From NCBI GenBank assembly GCA_934273135.1, contig CAKQSU010000004.1:1-18760 (forward strand): 18,760 bases of DNA. Direction: 5' to 3'. This document shows, one piece after another, positions 1 to 8,446 of the stretch; the stretch's first letter is position 1; each line of letters starts with the position of its first letter. Made by a program: the position numbers and the translations under genes. This stretch comes from an uncultured Clostridia bacterium. GTDB lineage: Bacteria; Bacillota; Clostridia; Christensenellales; Borkfalkiaceae. The notes under the pieces are model-generated. The model was not told where the DNA came from, did no database searches, and saw only the letters and a list, made by a program, of their open reading frames with translations.

Positions 1-23
1 ACGGTAGGACAAGATGACGTGAT

Positions 24-1226
24 ATGTTAGGAATATGCGACAGGATGTCATATCGATTTGAAGAAATGAAGGAAGGCAAGTATAAGGACGGCGAAAAGGT
101 GTTGCGCGCGAAGATAGATATGGCTTCGCCCAACATCAATATGCGCGACCCCGTTATTTACCGCGTTCTCCACGCAACGCATCATAGAACCGGCGATAAA
201 TGGTGCATTTATCCGATGTACGACTATGCGCACCCCATTTGCGACTCCATGCAGGGCGTAACACATTCGCTTTGCACGCTCGAATTCGAAGACCACCGTC
301 CGCTTTACAATTGGGTTGTGGAAAACACGGGCGTAACTCACAAGCCGCGCCAGATAGAATTTGCAAGGCTCAACATAACGAACACCGTTATGAGCAAAAG
401 ATATCTCAAAAAGCTCGTCGAAGAACATATGGTTTCCGGGTGGGACGACCCGCGCATGCCGACCTTGACGGGACTCAGGAACCGCGGTATACCGGCGCAG
501 GCACTCAAAAACTTCTGCGAAGAAATAGGCGTTGCAAAGGCTAATTCCGAGATAGAAGTAGGGTATTTTGAGCATTTCGCGCGCGATTATCTCAATAAGG
601 AAGCTCCCCGCGCCATGGCTGTTTTTAACCCGATAAAAGTCGTTATCGACAACTTAGAGGGCGAAGAGGACGCGGAAATCGACGTTAACCCGAACAAAGT
701 AGAGCTCGGCAAGCGCAAAATGACTTTCTCAAACGAGATTTATATCGACGCCGAGGACTTTTCCGTATGCCCGCCGCCTAAGTATTTCAGAATGAAGGTG
801 GGCGGACTCGTAAGGCTCAAAGGCGCGTACGTCGTTAAGTGCGACAGTTACGAGGCGGACGAGGACGGAAACGTCAAGCTCGTTCATTGCTCCGTTTTAC
901 CCGGTACTAAGAGCGGCGAAGCGGGCAGCGACATAAAAGTTAAAGGCACCATTCAGTGGGTAGACGCCAAAAACGCCGTTCCCGTCGAAGTAAGGCAGTA
1001 CGAATACCTTTTAAAGGATGCGGAATACCCGGGGCAGGATTTTTCCGAGAGAATGAACGAACACAGCCTTACGGTTTTACAAGGCTTCGCCGAAAAATAC
1101 ATCGAGGAAGCCAAAGACGGCGAAAGCTTCCAGCTTCTCCGTAAAGGTTACTACAAAAAAATGGTCGAAAACGGCAAAATTATTCTTTCCGAAATCGTAT
1201 CGCTCAAAGACAGCTTCAAGATGTAG
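24..1226 (+). CDS. glnS: Glutaminyl-tRNA synthetase, C-terminal part (5' end missing or disrupted)
   Basis: Class I aminoacyl-tRNA synthetase that charges tRNA-Gln in the cytoplasm. Family motifs are clear: RAKIDMASP, KWCIYPMYDYAHP, SLCTLEFEDHRPLYNW, the VMSKR form of the KMSKS loop (residues 122-126), GWDDPRMPTL, then the beta-barrel anticodon-binding domains with AFNPIKVVI-like and QGFAEKYI segments up to the stop at 1226. Recognisable GlnRS sequence starts near base 54 (FEEMKEGKYKDG). By comparison with the E. coli enzyme as I remember it, about 150 N-terminal residues with the HIGH motif are absent. An in-frame TGA at 15-17 precedes the first ATG at 24, which has no convincing ribosome binding site, so 24 is only the first possible start. 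Either the window or contig edge is faulty or the gene is broken. The identity is very secure, the 5' end is not. Confidence 0.93.
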   Translation: MLGICDRMSYRFEEMKEGKYKDGEKVLRAKIDMASPNINMRDPVIYRVLHATHHRTGDKWCIYPMYDYAHPICDSMQGVTHSLCTLEFEDHRPLYNWVVENTGVTHKPRQIEFARLNITNTVMSKRYLKKLVEEHMVSGWDDPRMPTLTGLRNRGIPAQALKNFCEEIGVAKANSEIEVGYFEHFARDYLNKEAPRAMAVFNPIKVVIDNLEGEEDAEIDVNPNKVELGKRKMTFSNEIYIDAEDFSVCPPPKYFRMKVGGLVRLKGAYVVKCDSYEADEDGNVKLVHCSVLPGTKSGEAGSDIKVKGTIQWVDAKNAVPVEVRQYEYLLKDAEYPGQDFSERMNEHSLTVLQGFAEKYIEEAKDGESFQLLRKGYYKKMVENGKIILSEIVSLKDSFKM

Positions 1227-1350
1227 CTTTATAGCTCCCTTAAACACGCTTTTTTCTCAAGTCTTTACGTTTGTTTGTGAAGAATTGCCGAAAATTACCG
1301 CTTACGGGGCTTAAAAGACCTTAAAATGCATGAAATTTTTAAGGAAACTA

Positions 1351-1379
1351 TTGACAACGATAAAATTATTTAATATAAT
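1351..1379 (+). promoter_or_regulatory. Consensus sigma-A promoter for the CvpA-like gene
   Basis: TTGACA at 1351-1356, a 17-bp spacer, and TATAAT at 1374-1379. Both hexamers are perfect. Transcription is predicted to start near 1386, giving a leader of about 60 nt. Confidence 0.88.
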
Positions 1380-1397
1380 AGATATATCTTAGTTAAT

Positions 1398-1432
1398 CGT
1401 CTTTTCGCGCTTAAAATTTGTGCGGAAAGGCG
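1398..1432 (+). promoter_or_regulatory. 5' leader hairpin ahead of the CvpA-like gene
   Basis: The 13-nt arm at 1398-1410 pairs with 1420-1432 without mismatch if three G-U pairs are allowed, around a 9-nt AT-rich loop. It lies between the predicted start site (about 1386) and the Shine-Dalgarno GAGGTG at 1437-1442. No T-tract follows, so it is not an intrinsic terminator. It may stabilise the mRNA or modulate ribosome access; no riboswitch class is recognised. Confidence 0.45.
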
Positions 1433-1446
1433 GTTTGAGGTGAAAT

Positions 1447-2052
1447 ATGTATTGGATACTTGACGTAGTGGTTTTGTTACTGCTCGCGCTTACTGTCTTT
1501 GGCAGTATTAAGGCGGGAATCACCGGTATATTCGGCGGGGTGCTTCGCTTCCTTCTTCGCGTTGCGCTTATCGTTGCTATAACCGCAGGGTTTTTGTTCC
1601 TGTTCCAGGTCTTCGGAATAATAGACGCGCTTTCGGCGGCGTTTTATAAAGTCGTAGGTAATTCGGGCGTTTACCCGAGTCAGTACGTTTGCGACGGTTT
1701 TGCAATCGCCGTGTTCGCGCTTCTCTCGTTCATTCTGTCGTACATAATAGTTATCCTCTTGTTTAAGGCTGTCGGCGCACTCTTTTCGAACGTGCATCTT
1801 AACGGCGCGGCAAGCGTTGTAAGCAAGGTGGCGGGTTGCATTGTGGGCGTGTGCCTTTACATCGGCGTTATCGCTTGTATTTTCGGTTGCATTCACGCCT
1901 TTGCGGACGCGGGCAGCTTGCAGGCGGCGGACGAGGTTTTGCGCGCCAACGTTGTGTCGGGCTTTGTGTACAGAATAAACCCGCTCAACAAGTTCTTTGA
2001 CGACTTGGGTTTTGCACCTAAGCTTCTCGATATTCTCCACGGTAATTTTTAA
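1447..2052 (+). CDS. CvpA family integral membrane protein
   Basis: A 201-residue hydrophobic protein with about four membrane segments, roughly residues 4-28, 32-56, 84-112 and 122-150. The start has the CvpA look: Asp6 after a short N-terminus, a hydrophobic stretch, then the Gly-rich turn around GSIKAGITGIFGG. The length is close to the family's usual 160-220 residues. CvpA proteins were named for colicin V production in E. coli; in Bacillota their molecular role is unsettled, with envelope stress roles suggested. The ATG at 1447 is fixed by GAGGTG 4 nt upstream. The gene is single, with its own consensus promoter and a terminator shared with the convergent lipoprotein gene. The family call rests on topology and the N-terminal pattern, so another small polytopic family is possible. 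Confidence 0.72.
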   Translation: MYWILDVVVLLLLALTVFGSIKAGITGIFGGVLRFLLRVALIVAITAGFLFLFQVFGIIDALSAAFYKVVGNSGVYPSQYVCDGFAIAVFALLSFILSYIIVILLFKAVGALFSNVHLNGAASVVSKVAGCIVGVCLYIGVIACIFGCIHAFADAGSLQAADEVLRANVVSGFVYRINPLNKFFDDLGFAPKLLDILHGNF

Positions 2053-2058
2053 GACGAA

Positions 2059-2098
2059 AAACGGGCTTTCGCTTTATGCGATTGCCCGTTTAGTTTAT
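2059..2098. terminator. Bidirectional intrinsic terminator between convergent genes
   Basis: AAACGGGC (2059-2066) pairs with GCCCGTTT (2084-2091). An inner stem TCGC/GCGA (2069-2072 with 2078-2081) extends the hairpin. T-rich sequence follows on the plus strand and TTTTCGTC-type sequence on the minus strand. It lies between the CvpA-like gene and the minus-strand lipoprotein gene. Confidence 0.75.
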
Positions 2099-2101
2099 TT
2101 A

Positions 2102-2752
2102 TTAAGCGTTGTTTTTAGTGACTTTTTCGGCGATTATTTTACCGTTTTCGTCCGTTAAAAAACATTGCGTTTTTTCGTTTGTGACAATCGCGACGTACCA
2201 AAAATTCTTTTCGTCGCGCCGCATCAGCCTGATTCTCAGTTCGAATTGCTCTTTTTCCAAACTTTTGAGAAGCTCGCTTTTTTGAGAAACGAACGTCGAT
2301 AATATTTTTTTATATTGTTCCTCGCCGCCCGACAGACGGTTAAACGAAACTTCTTCGTAGATGTCTCCGGCGCGGTATTTTAAAATACTTTTATTTTCGT
2401 CGAAGTCCTCTGCCGAAATCGTGGCGACGTACGCTTCCGACTCGGCTCTAAAAGTAAGCTCCGCAGAACGTTCTCCCACGCTTACGGTTACTTCCGATGA
2501 GAGTGCGGCGGGCGAAGGGACAAAGCGCAAAATAAGATAGCTTTTTACGTCACCCGTTTTTCCGTCGTCTATAAACGGCGTTTCGCGGAGGGTAAGGTAT
2601 GCTTCGCCCGTAAAGCTTTCGCCGTTTAAGGAGTATAAGACGTATCTTACTTCGCTCACGTTTGCCGCGTAGTCGGGCGCACCGGCGCAAGAAGAAAGGG
2701 CGAATACGGATAAACAGACGAACAAAACAACAAAAAACACTTTCGTTTTCAT
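2102..2752 (-). CDS. Lipoprotein of unknown function
   Basis: A 216-residue protein with a signal peptidase II signal: Lys-containing N-terminus, hydrophobic stretch at residues 5-18, and lipobox LSSC ending at Cys22. The mature protein should be lipid-anchored outside the membrane. It reads as mostly beta-strand in the first 130 residues (alternating hydrophobics, e.g. YLILRFVPSP, VTVSVGE), then a charged helical stretch (EEQYKKILSTFVSQ) and a final hairpin with NEKTQCFLTDENGKIIAE. I do not recognise the family. GAGG (+ strand CCTC, 2763-2766) lies 10 nt before the ATG at 2752. The gene is monocistronic, divergent from the gene at 2928 and convergent with the CvpA-like gene. The function cannot be named from sequence. 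Confidence 0.8.
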   Translation of the reverse strand: MKTKVFFVVLFVCLSVFALSSCAGAPDYAANVSEVRYVLYSLNGESFTGEAYLTLRETPFIDDGKTGDVKSYLILRFVPSPAALSSEVTVSVGERSAELTFRAESEAYVATISAEDFDENKSILKYRAGDIYEEVSFNRLSGGEEQYKKILSTFVSQKSELLKSLEKEQFELRIRLMRRDEKNFWYVAIVTNEKTQCFLTDENGKIIAEKVTKNNA

Positions 2753-2831
2753 ATAAAAATTGCCTCGAATAAAGATTATTCGCTTGCATTGCGCTTTATT
2801 ACGGGATATTTGAAATTTTGTCGTTTTTTTG

Positions 2832-2860
2832 TTGCTTTTAACGATAATTTATGATAGAAT
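2832..2860 (+). promoter_or_regulatory. Promoter for the 2928/guaB operon
   Basis: TTGCTT (2832-2837), 17-bp spacer, TAGAAT (2855-2860). This is close to the sigma-A consensus. The predicted start, near 2867, falls directly ahead of a tandem 12-mer repeat. Confidence 0.6.
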
Positions 2861-2868
2861 ATTAAAAA

Positions 2869-2892
2869 TTTATCTAAATATTTATCTAAATA
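2869..2892 (+). repeat. Tandem 12-bp repeat in the leader of gene 2928
   Basis: Two exact adjacent copies of TTTATCTAAATA (2869-2880 and 2881-2892). The second copy runs into an inverted pair TATCTA/TAGATA (2883-2888 and 2893-2898). It sits just downstream of the predicted transcription start. The core octamer ATCTAAAT recurs as a tandem pair with the same 12-bp period at 17487-17510. Confidence 0.7.
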
Positions 2893-2927
2893 TAGATATA
2901 ATTTATAAAAAACAAACGGAGTAATTT

Positions 2928-5013
<2,086 letters not shown>

Positions 5014-5014
5014 G

Positions 5015-5035
5015 TCGCCATATAAGGCGATTATC
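5015..5035 (+). repeat. Short hairpin carrying a 15-mer shared with the ldh 3' region
   Basis: TCGCC/GGCGA (5015-5019 with 5026-5030) form a small hairpin just after the guaB stop. TATAAGGCGATTATC (5021-5035) recurs exactly at 6855-6869 downstream of ldh. Confidence 0.55.
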
Positions 5036-5041
5036 ACAATA

Positions 5042-5068
5042 AAACCTGCCTTACACGGGCAGGTTTTT
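5042..5068 (+). terminator. Intrinsic terminator of guaB
   Basis: AAACCTGCC (5042-5050) pairs perfectly with GGCAGGTTT (5058-5066) around a 7-nt loop, and a run of five T (5064-5068) overlaps and follows the stem. Confidence 0.93.
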
Positions 5069-5109
5069 CAGTAAAAAAGACAACGCGTTATTCACAAAAG
5101 GAAAACAAA

Positions 5110-5829
5110 ATGAAAAGAAAAATAATACAAATTGACGAAGAAAAATGCAACGGTTGCGGCGCATGCGCGGTCGCTTGTCACGAGGGCGCGATTGAAATGG
5201 TGAACGGCAAAGCTAAGCTCATAAAAGACGATTTTTGCGACGGGTTCGGCGATTGCTTGCCGAAATGCCCTACGGGCGCGATAACTTTCGTTGAACGCGA
5301 AGCCGCCGCTTACGACGAAAAAGCCGTTGAAGCGCGCAAGAAGCAACTTGCAAAAAAAGGCGCGGGTTACGCGCACGTCGGCTTTACTTGCCCGTCTGTC
5401 ATGGCAAAAAAGCTTGAAAGGGCTAACGCGACGGATAATGTTCCGACCGAAAAATTGGAATCCTGCCTTGCTCAGTGGCCTTGTCAGATAAAACTTGCGC
5501 CCGTAAACGCGCCGTTTTTCAAAAACGCGGACCTTTTAATCGCGGCGGACTGCACGGCTTACGCTTACGCGAATATTCACGCGGAATTTATGCGCGGCAA
5601 AGTTACGCTTATAGGTTGTCCTAAACTCGACAACGCCGACTATTCGCAAAAATTAGGCGAAATTTTAACGGCAAACGACATAAAAAGCGTCACCGTTTTA
5701 AGAATGGAAGTGCCGTGTTGCGGCGGTATAGAACGCGCGGCTTATGCGGCAACAGAAAAAAGCGGCAAAAATTTGCCGATAAGCGTTATAACAATCTCGA
5801 TAAACGGCAACATTTTAAGCAGAAAGTAA
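5110..5829 (+). CDS. 4Fe-4S ferredoxin-type protein with a Cys-rich C-terminal domain
   Basis: A 239-residue soluble protein. The N-terminal ferredoxin fold has C13-x2-C16-x2-C19-x3-C23 and C43-x5-C49-x3-C53-Pro. In the second motif the usual middle cysteine is Phe46, so one cluster has only three ferredoxin-type ligands. It could be a 3Fe-4S cluster or a 4Fe-4S cluster with a free or unusual ligand. Residues 90-239 form a second conserved domain with ESCLAQWPCQIKL (C119, C125), LLIAADCTAYAY (C148), LIGCPKLD (C170) and VPCCGGIERA (C203, C204), typical of a clostridial ferredoxin-like family of unknown function. Electron transfer or cluster handling is likely; the partner is unknown. AAGGAAA precedes the ATG. 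Lactate dehydrogenase follows after 30 bp, probably in the same transcript. Confidence 0.88.
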   Translation: MKRKIIQIDEEKCNGCGACAVACHEGAIEMVNGKAKLIKDDFCDGFGDCLPKCPTGAITFVEREAAAYDEKAVEARKKQLAKKGAGYAHVGFTCPSVMAKKLERANATDNVPTEKLESCLAQWPCQIKLAPVNAPFFKNADLLIAADCTAYAYANIHAEFMRGKVTLIGCPKLDNADYSQKLGEILTANDIKSVTVLRMEVPCCGGIERAAYAATEKSGKNLPISVITISINGNILSRK

Positions 5830-5845
5830 ATTATCGCGGTGTTTT

Positions 5846-5853
5846 AAGGAGGT
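5846..5853 (+). promoter_or_regulatory. Strong Shine-Dalgarno of ldh
   Basis: AAGGAGGT, 6 nt before the ATG at 5860. It is near-perfect and stronger than that of the ferredoxin gene just upstream, so Ldh is probably translated at a higher level from the shared message. Confidence 0.85.
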
Positions 5854-5859
5854 AAAAAT

Positions 5860-6819
5860 ATGAGAAGAGATATAAATCAGCGCAAAGTAGCGGTAGTAGG
5901 GTGCGGGTTCGTCGGTTCGAGCGTGGCGTTCGCATTGTTAAACAGCGGGCTTTTTGCGGAAATCGTGCTTATTGACGTTGACAAAAACAAAGCCGAGGGC
6001 GAAGCGATGGATATGTCGGACGGCGTGCCGTTCGTGGGGCAAACGCGCGTTTACGCGGGGTCTTACGACGACGCGGTGGATTCGGCGATAATCATCGTCA
6101 CGGCGGGCGCAAATCAGAAAGAGGGCGAAACGCGGCTTGACTTAGTCAATAAAAACGTGGCGATATTCAAAAGCATTATCCCCGAAATTTCAAAACGCGA
6201 CTACGGCGGCATACTTTTGATAGTCGCAAACCCCGTAGATATCTTAACTTTCGCCGCGCTTAAAATAAGCGGACTGCCCGAAAACCGCGTTATAGGCTCG
6301 GGAACCGTGCTTGACTCGGCAAGGCTCAAATACGCTCTCGGCGAGCGGCTCGGCGTGGATAGCAGAAGCGTTCACTCGTTTATCGTCGGCGAACACGGCG
6401 ACAGCGAGATAGCTCTTTGGAGTACTGCGAACGTTTCCGGCGTGCCGATAAACGACTTTTGCGAAATGCGCGGGTTTTTCGACCATGACGAAGCTATGGC
6501 GAAAATAGCCGAGGACGTAAAAAACAGCGCGTACGAGATTATCAAGCGCAAACACGCTACCTATTACGGAATTGCAATGGCGGTAAAACGCATTTGCGAA
6601 TGTATCGTCAACGACGAAAAATCCGTTTTAAGCGTTTCTTCGCTCGTCCATGATTTTTACGGAATAGACGGCGTTTGTTTGAGTCTTCCGTCCGTAGTAG
6701 GCGAAAACGGTGTGGAAGCGCGAATGCCTATTAAGCCTAATGATAAGGAAATCGAAGCTTTGCGCTCTTCCGCGGAAACGCTTAAAAAGGTTCTTTCTTC
6801 TTGCGGGCTTGACGAATAA
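5860..6819 (+). CDS. ldh: L-lactate dehydrogenase (NAD-dependent)
   Basis: Cytosolic enzyme that reduces pyruvate to L-lactate with NADH, regenerating NAD+ in fermentation. At 319 residues it has normal length. The Rossmann motif is G14-C-G16-F-V-G19 with NAD-binding Asp39 (LIDVD). The active-site loop is AGANQKEGETRLDL: Gln86 at the specificity position favours pyruvate over oxaloacetate (malate dehydrogenases carry Arg there), and Arg92 is the catalytic arginine. Asn124 (VANPVD), Asp152 (LDSARL) and proton-relay His179 (GEHGDSE) complete the site. It follows the ferredoxin-type gene by 30 bp with no promoter or terminator visible between them, so a redox-related operon is likely. A hairpin with the repeated 15-mer follows the stop. 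Confidence 0.96.
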   Translation: MRRDINQRKVAVVGCGFVGSSVAFALLNSGLFAEIVLIDVDKNKAEGEAMDMSDGVPFVGQTRVYAGSYDDAVDSAIIIVTAGANQKEGETRLDLVNKNVAIFKSIIPEISKRDYGGILLIVANPVDILTFAALKISGLPENRVIGSGTVLDSARLKYALGERLGVDSRSVHSFIVGEHGDSEIALWSTANVSGVPINDFCEMRGFFDHDEAMAKIAEDVKNSAYEIIKRKHATYYGIAMAVKRICECIVNDEKSVLSVSSLVHDFYGIDGVCLSLPSVVGENGVEARMPIKPNDKEIEALRSSAETLKKVLSSCGLDE

Positions 6820-6841
6820 ACGCTTGCGCATATCGCCATAT

Positions 6842-6870
6842 CGATAAGTGCGCCTATAAGGCGATTATCG
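6842..6870 (+). repeat. Imperfect palindrome after ldh containing the repeated 15-mer
   Basis: The left arm near 6842-6854 (CGATAAGTGCGCC) pairs imperfectly with GGCGATTATCG (6860-6870). It includes TATAAGGCGATTATC (6855-6869), also found after guaB. No strong T-tract follows. It may act as a 3' mRNA stabiliser or weak terminator. Confidence 0.5.
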
Positions 6871-7037
6871 GCGTATTTTCCTATCAATATATATAATATA
6901 TATTTGCTTTTATATTTGCTCTCGGCGTTTTTGTCGCGGGCAAATTTTTTTAGGAAAATAAGAAAAAAGTTTTTTGCTTTAGCGGAGCTTTAGGTAAAGG
7001 GGATAAAATGCGCTTAACAAAATAAGGAGTAGTAACC

Positions 7038-7367
7038 ATGAATAAAAAATCACTTTATGTTTTATGTATTTCTCTTTTAACTTTTACGCTTGCTTTTTCT
7101 GCTTGCGCTGGCGGAAACAACGCTTCGAACGGCTCAAGCGGAACTTCGGGCGGCACGGTTATCTCTTTCGGTTGCCGTCAGAACGAAATAATCGGCTCTA
7201 AAAAGTCGAGCAATACCGTTGCCGCGGGCGAATACACGCTCAAAGATTCTTCGGGCAACGTTTTGGCAACGTTCACAGTCGAAACGGCGTTAAAAGGCTA
7301 TATGACTTACTCGTCCGTTTCCTGCACGCTGTATAAAGGCACTGAAAAATATCTCACGATAAAATAA
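7038..7367 (+). CDS. Small lipoprotein of unknown function
   Basis: A 109-residue protein with a signal peptide (residues 1-22) and lipobox FSAC, giving lipidated Cys23. A Gly/Ser/Asn-rich linker (residues 24-40) follows. A small domain of about 70 residues is predicted to be beta-rich, with two Cys (in SFGCRQNEI and SVSCTLYKG) that could form a disulfide. The pattern GEYTLKDSSGNVLATFTV suggests a small extracytoplasmic beta fold. GGAG lies upstream of the ATG at 7038. I found no convincing promoter in the 218-bp gap before it. The gene stands alone and ends at a bidirectional terminator. I do not recognise the family. Confidence 0.78.
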   Translation: MNKKSLYVLCISLLTFTLAFSACAGGNNASNGSSGTSGGTVISFGCRQNEIIGSKKSSNTVAAGEYTLKDSSGNVLATFTVETALKGYMTYSSVSCTLYKGTEKYLTIK

Positions 7368-7381
7368 CGCGACAAAAAAAT

Positions 7382-7410
7382 AAAGCTCTGCTTGTAAAAG
7401 CGGAGCTTTT
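7382..7410. terminator. Bidirectional intrinsic terminator
   Basis: A 12-bp stem joins 7382-7393 and 7398-7409 with a GTAA loop and one G-T pair. The plus strand ends in TTTT; the minus strand continues into TTATTTTTTT. It serves the small lipoprotein (+) and the CPBP protease (-). Confidence 0.88.
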
Positions 7411-7433
7411 CTGCCGTTTTGCCGTTTAAGTTG

Positions 7434-8201
7434 TTAATTTTCCTTTCTGTTTTCGCTTGAAAGCGTTAAAAGCGTTATTACGCCCGCAAGAAGCCCTACG
7501 AGGATTGTGGCAATCCAAAAGAATTTGTCCTGAAACTGTCCCGACCCGGCGTAGAAAACGACGTTGCCGCCGAAGTTGAAAACAGCGTGTACGATTGCGC
7601 CGTACCAAATGCAGCCCGTCGCTTGCTTTAAGGTAGCGAAAAGACAGCCTAAAAGAAAGGTGTACAATACTTGCAACGCCGTCGCGCCCACGCCCGCGCC
7701 CCTCAAAAGGTTCAAAAGGTGAAAGAGCGAAAACGCCGCCGCGGTTATTATAACCTGAAAAAACACGGCGTTCTTTTTGCCTTTCAGCTTGTCGGCGACG
7801 GCTTCAAAGAGGATACCTCTAAAAAAGAGCTCTTCCATAGCGGCGACCGCAACGCATTCCGCGGCAAGCGTTACGCACATCACGCCGTCGTCGATTTTCG
7901 CCGAACCGACGATTAGCGCGTGGAGCGGAAAGTTGACAAGAGCAACGAAAACCGCCGCAAAAAGCACGGGTAAAGCGGTTTTAGTCGGTTTTTTGAAATG
8001 TAAAAGGCTTTTTAAGCCGAACGCAACAACGACAAAGCAAAGCGTAGCGAAAACGATAAGCCTTATTATAATATCCTTGAAAAGCTTATTGAAGTTTTCG
8101 TCCGAAGAGATATCGAGCGGAACAAAATACACCGTTGCGGCGAGAACGAGCGCAACGATTAAAAATGTATAGGTCATTGTTCCTTTTTTGTTTTCGTCCA
8201 T
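7434..8201 (-). CDS. CPBP family intramembrane metalloprotease
   Basis: A 255-residue polytopic protein of the CPBP (Abi/CAAX protease-like, Rce1-related) family, with about seven or eight membrane segments. The glutamic-protease signature is intact: E123-E124-x3-R128 (in MEELFFRGIL), FSLFH ending at His161, and H205-x3-N209 (HAVFN). These proteins cleave membrane-embedded substrates; in Bacillota they act in bacteriocin maturation or immunity, but substrates are mostly unknown and no peptide gene lies nearby. I chose the ATG at 8201 because GGAGG (+ strand CCTCC, 8210-8214) is 8 nt upstream. A start at 8264 would add 21 residues overlapping the promoter. The gene stands alone with its own promoter and a shared terminator. 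Confidence 0.9.
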   Translation of the reverse strand: MDENKKGTMTYTFLIVALVLAATVYFVPLDISSDENFNKLFKDIIIRLIVFATLCFVVVAFGLKSLLHFKKPTKTALPVLFAAVFVALVNFPLHALIVGSAKIDDGVMCVTLAAECVAVAAMEELFFRGILFEAVADKLKGKKNAVFFQVIITAAAFSLFHLLNLLRGAGVGATALQVLYTFLLGCLFATLKQATGCIWYGAIVHAVFNFGGNVVFYAGSGQFQDKFFWIATILVGLLAGVITLLTLSSENRKEN

Positions 8202-8235
8202 ATTCCGCGCCTCCGTTGGATAATTTTTCGTAGAT

Positions 8236-8264
8236 ATTTTAGCATAAAAACCGGCAAAACTCAA
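8236..8264 (-). promoter_or_regulatory. Promoter of the CPBP protease gene
   Basis: On the minus strand: TTGAGT (8264-8259), 17-bp spacer, TAAAAT (8241-8236), with a TGC extended -10. It lies ahead of the start codon chosen at 8201. Confidence 0.7.
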
Positions 8265-8356
8265 CTAAATGAGTACAAAAGCAAAGCGGTTTGTATTTTT
8301 TAAACCGAAATGCGGAATTTTTTATGGCGTGTTTACTTTCTCGGGCGTATCCCGGG

Positions 8357-8385
8357 TTGACAAAAAGCAATTTTTTTGGTAATAT
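8357..8385 (+). promoter_or_regulatory. Promoter of the nahK-like gene
   Basis: TTGACA (8357-8362), 17-bp spacer, TAATAT (8380-8385). The start is expected near 8392, giving a leader of about 55 nt. Confidence 0.78.
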
Positions 8386-8423
8386 ATCATATATATAAAT
8401 GCGAACAAATTTTTCGCTTTAAA

Positions 8424-8435
8424 AAGAACGTTCTT
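8424..8435. promoter_or_regulatory. Perfect palindrome in the nahK leader, candidate operator
   Basis: AAGAACGTTCTT is a perfect 12-bp palindrome with a central CG. It lies about 32 bp after the predicted start and abuts the Shine-Dalgarno AAGGAG (8436-8441). Palindromes with a central CG are typical of LacI-family operators, which often control sugar genes. The assignment is inference. Confidence 0.35.
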
Positions 8436-8446
8436 AAGGAGAAAGC

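Noticed and set aside
6974..7009. A promoter for the small lipoprotein from TTGCTT (6974) and TAAAAT (7004).
   Set aside because: The 24-bp spacer is too long for a sigma-A promoter.
8202..8264. A 21-residue N-terminal extension of the CPBP protease starting at 8264.
   Set aside because: It would overlap the -10 and -35 boxes. The ATG at 8201 has GGAGG at ideal spacing.
8424..8435. A LexA/SOS box reading of AAGAACGTTCTT.
   Set aside because: Gram-positive SOS boxes have GAAC and GTTC separated by about four bases; here they are adjacent.
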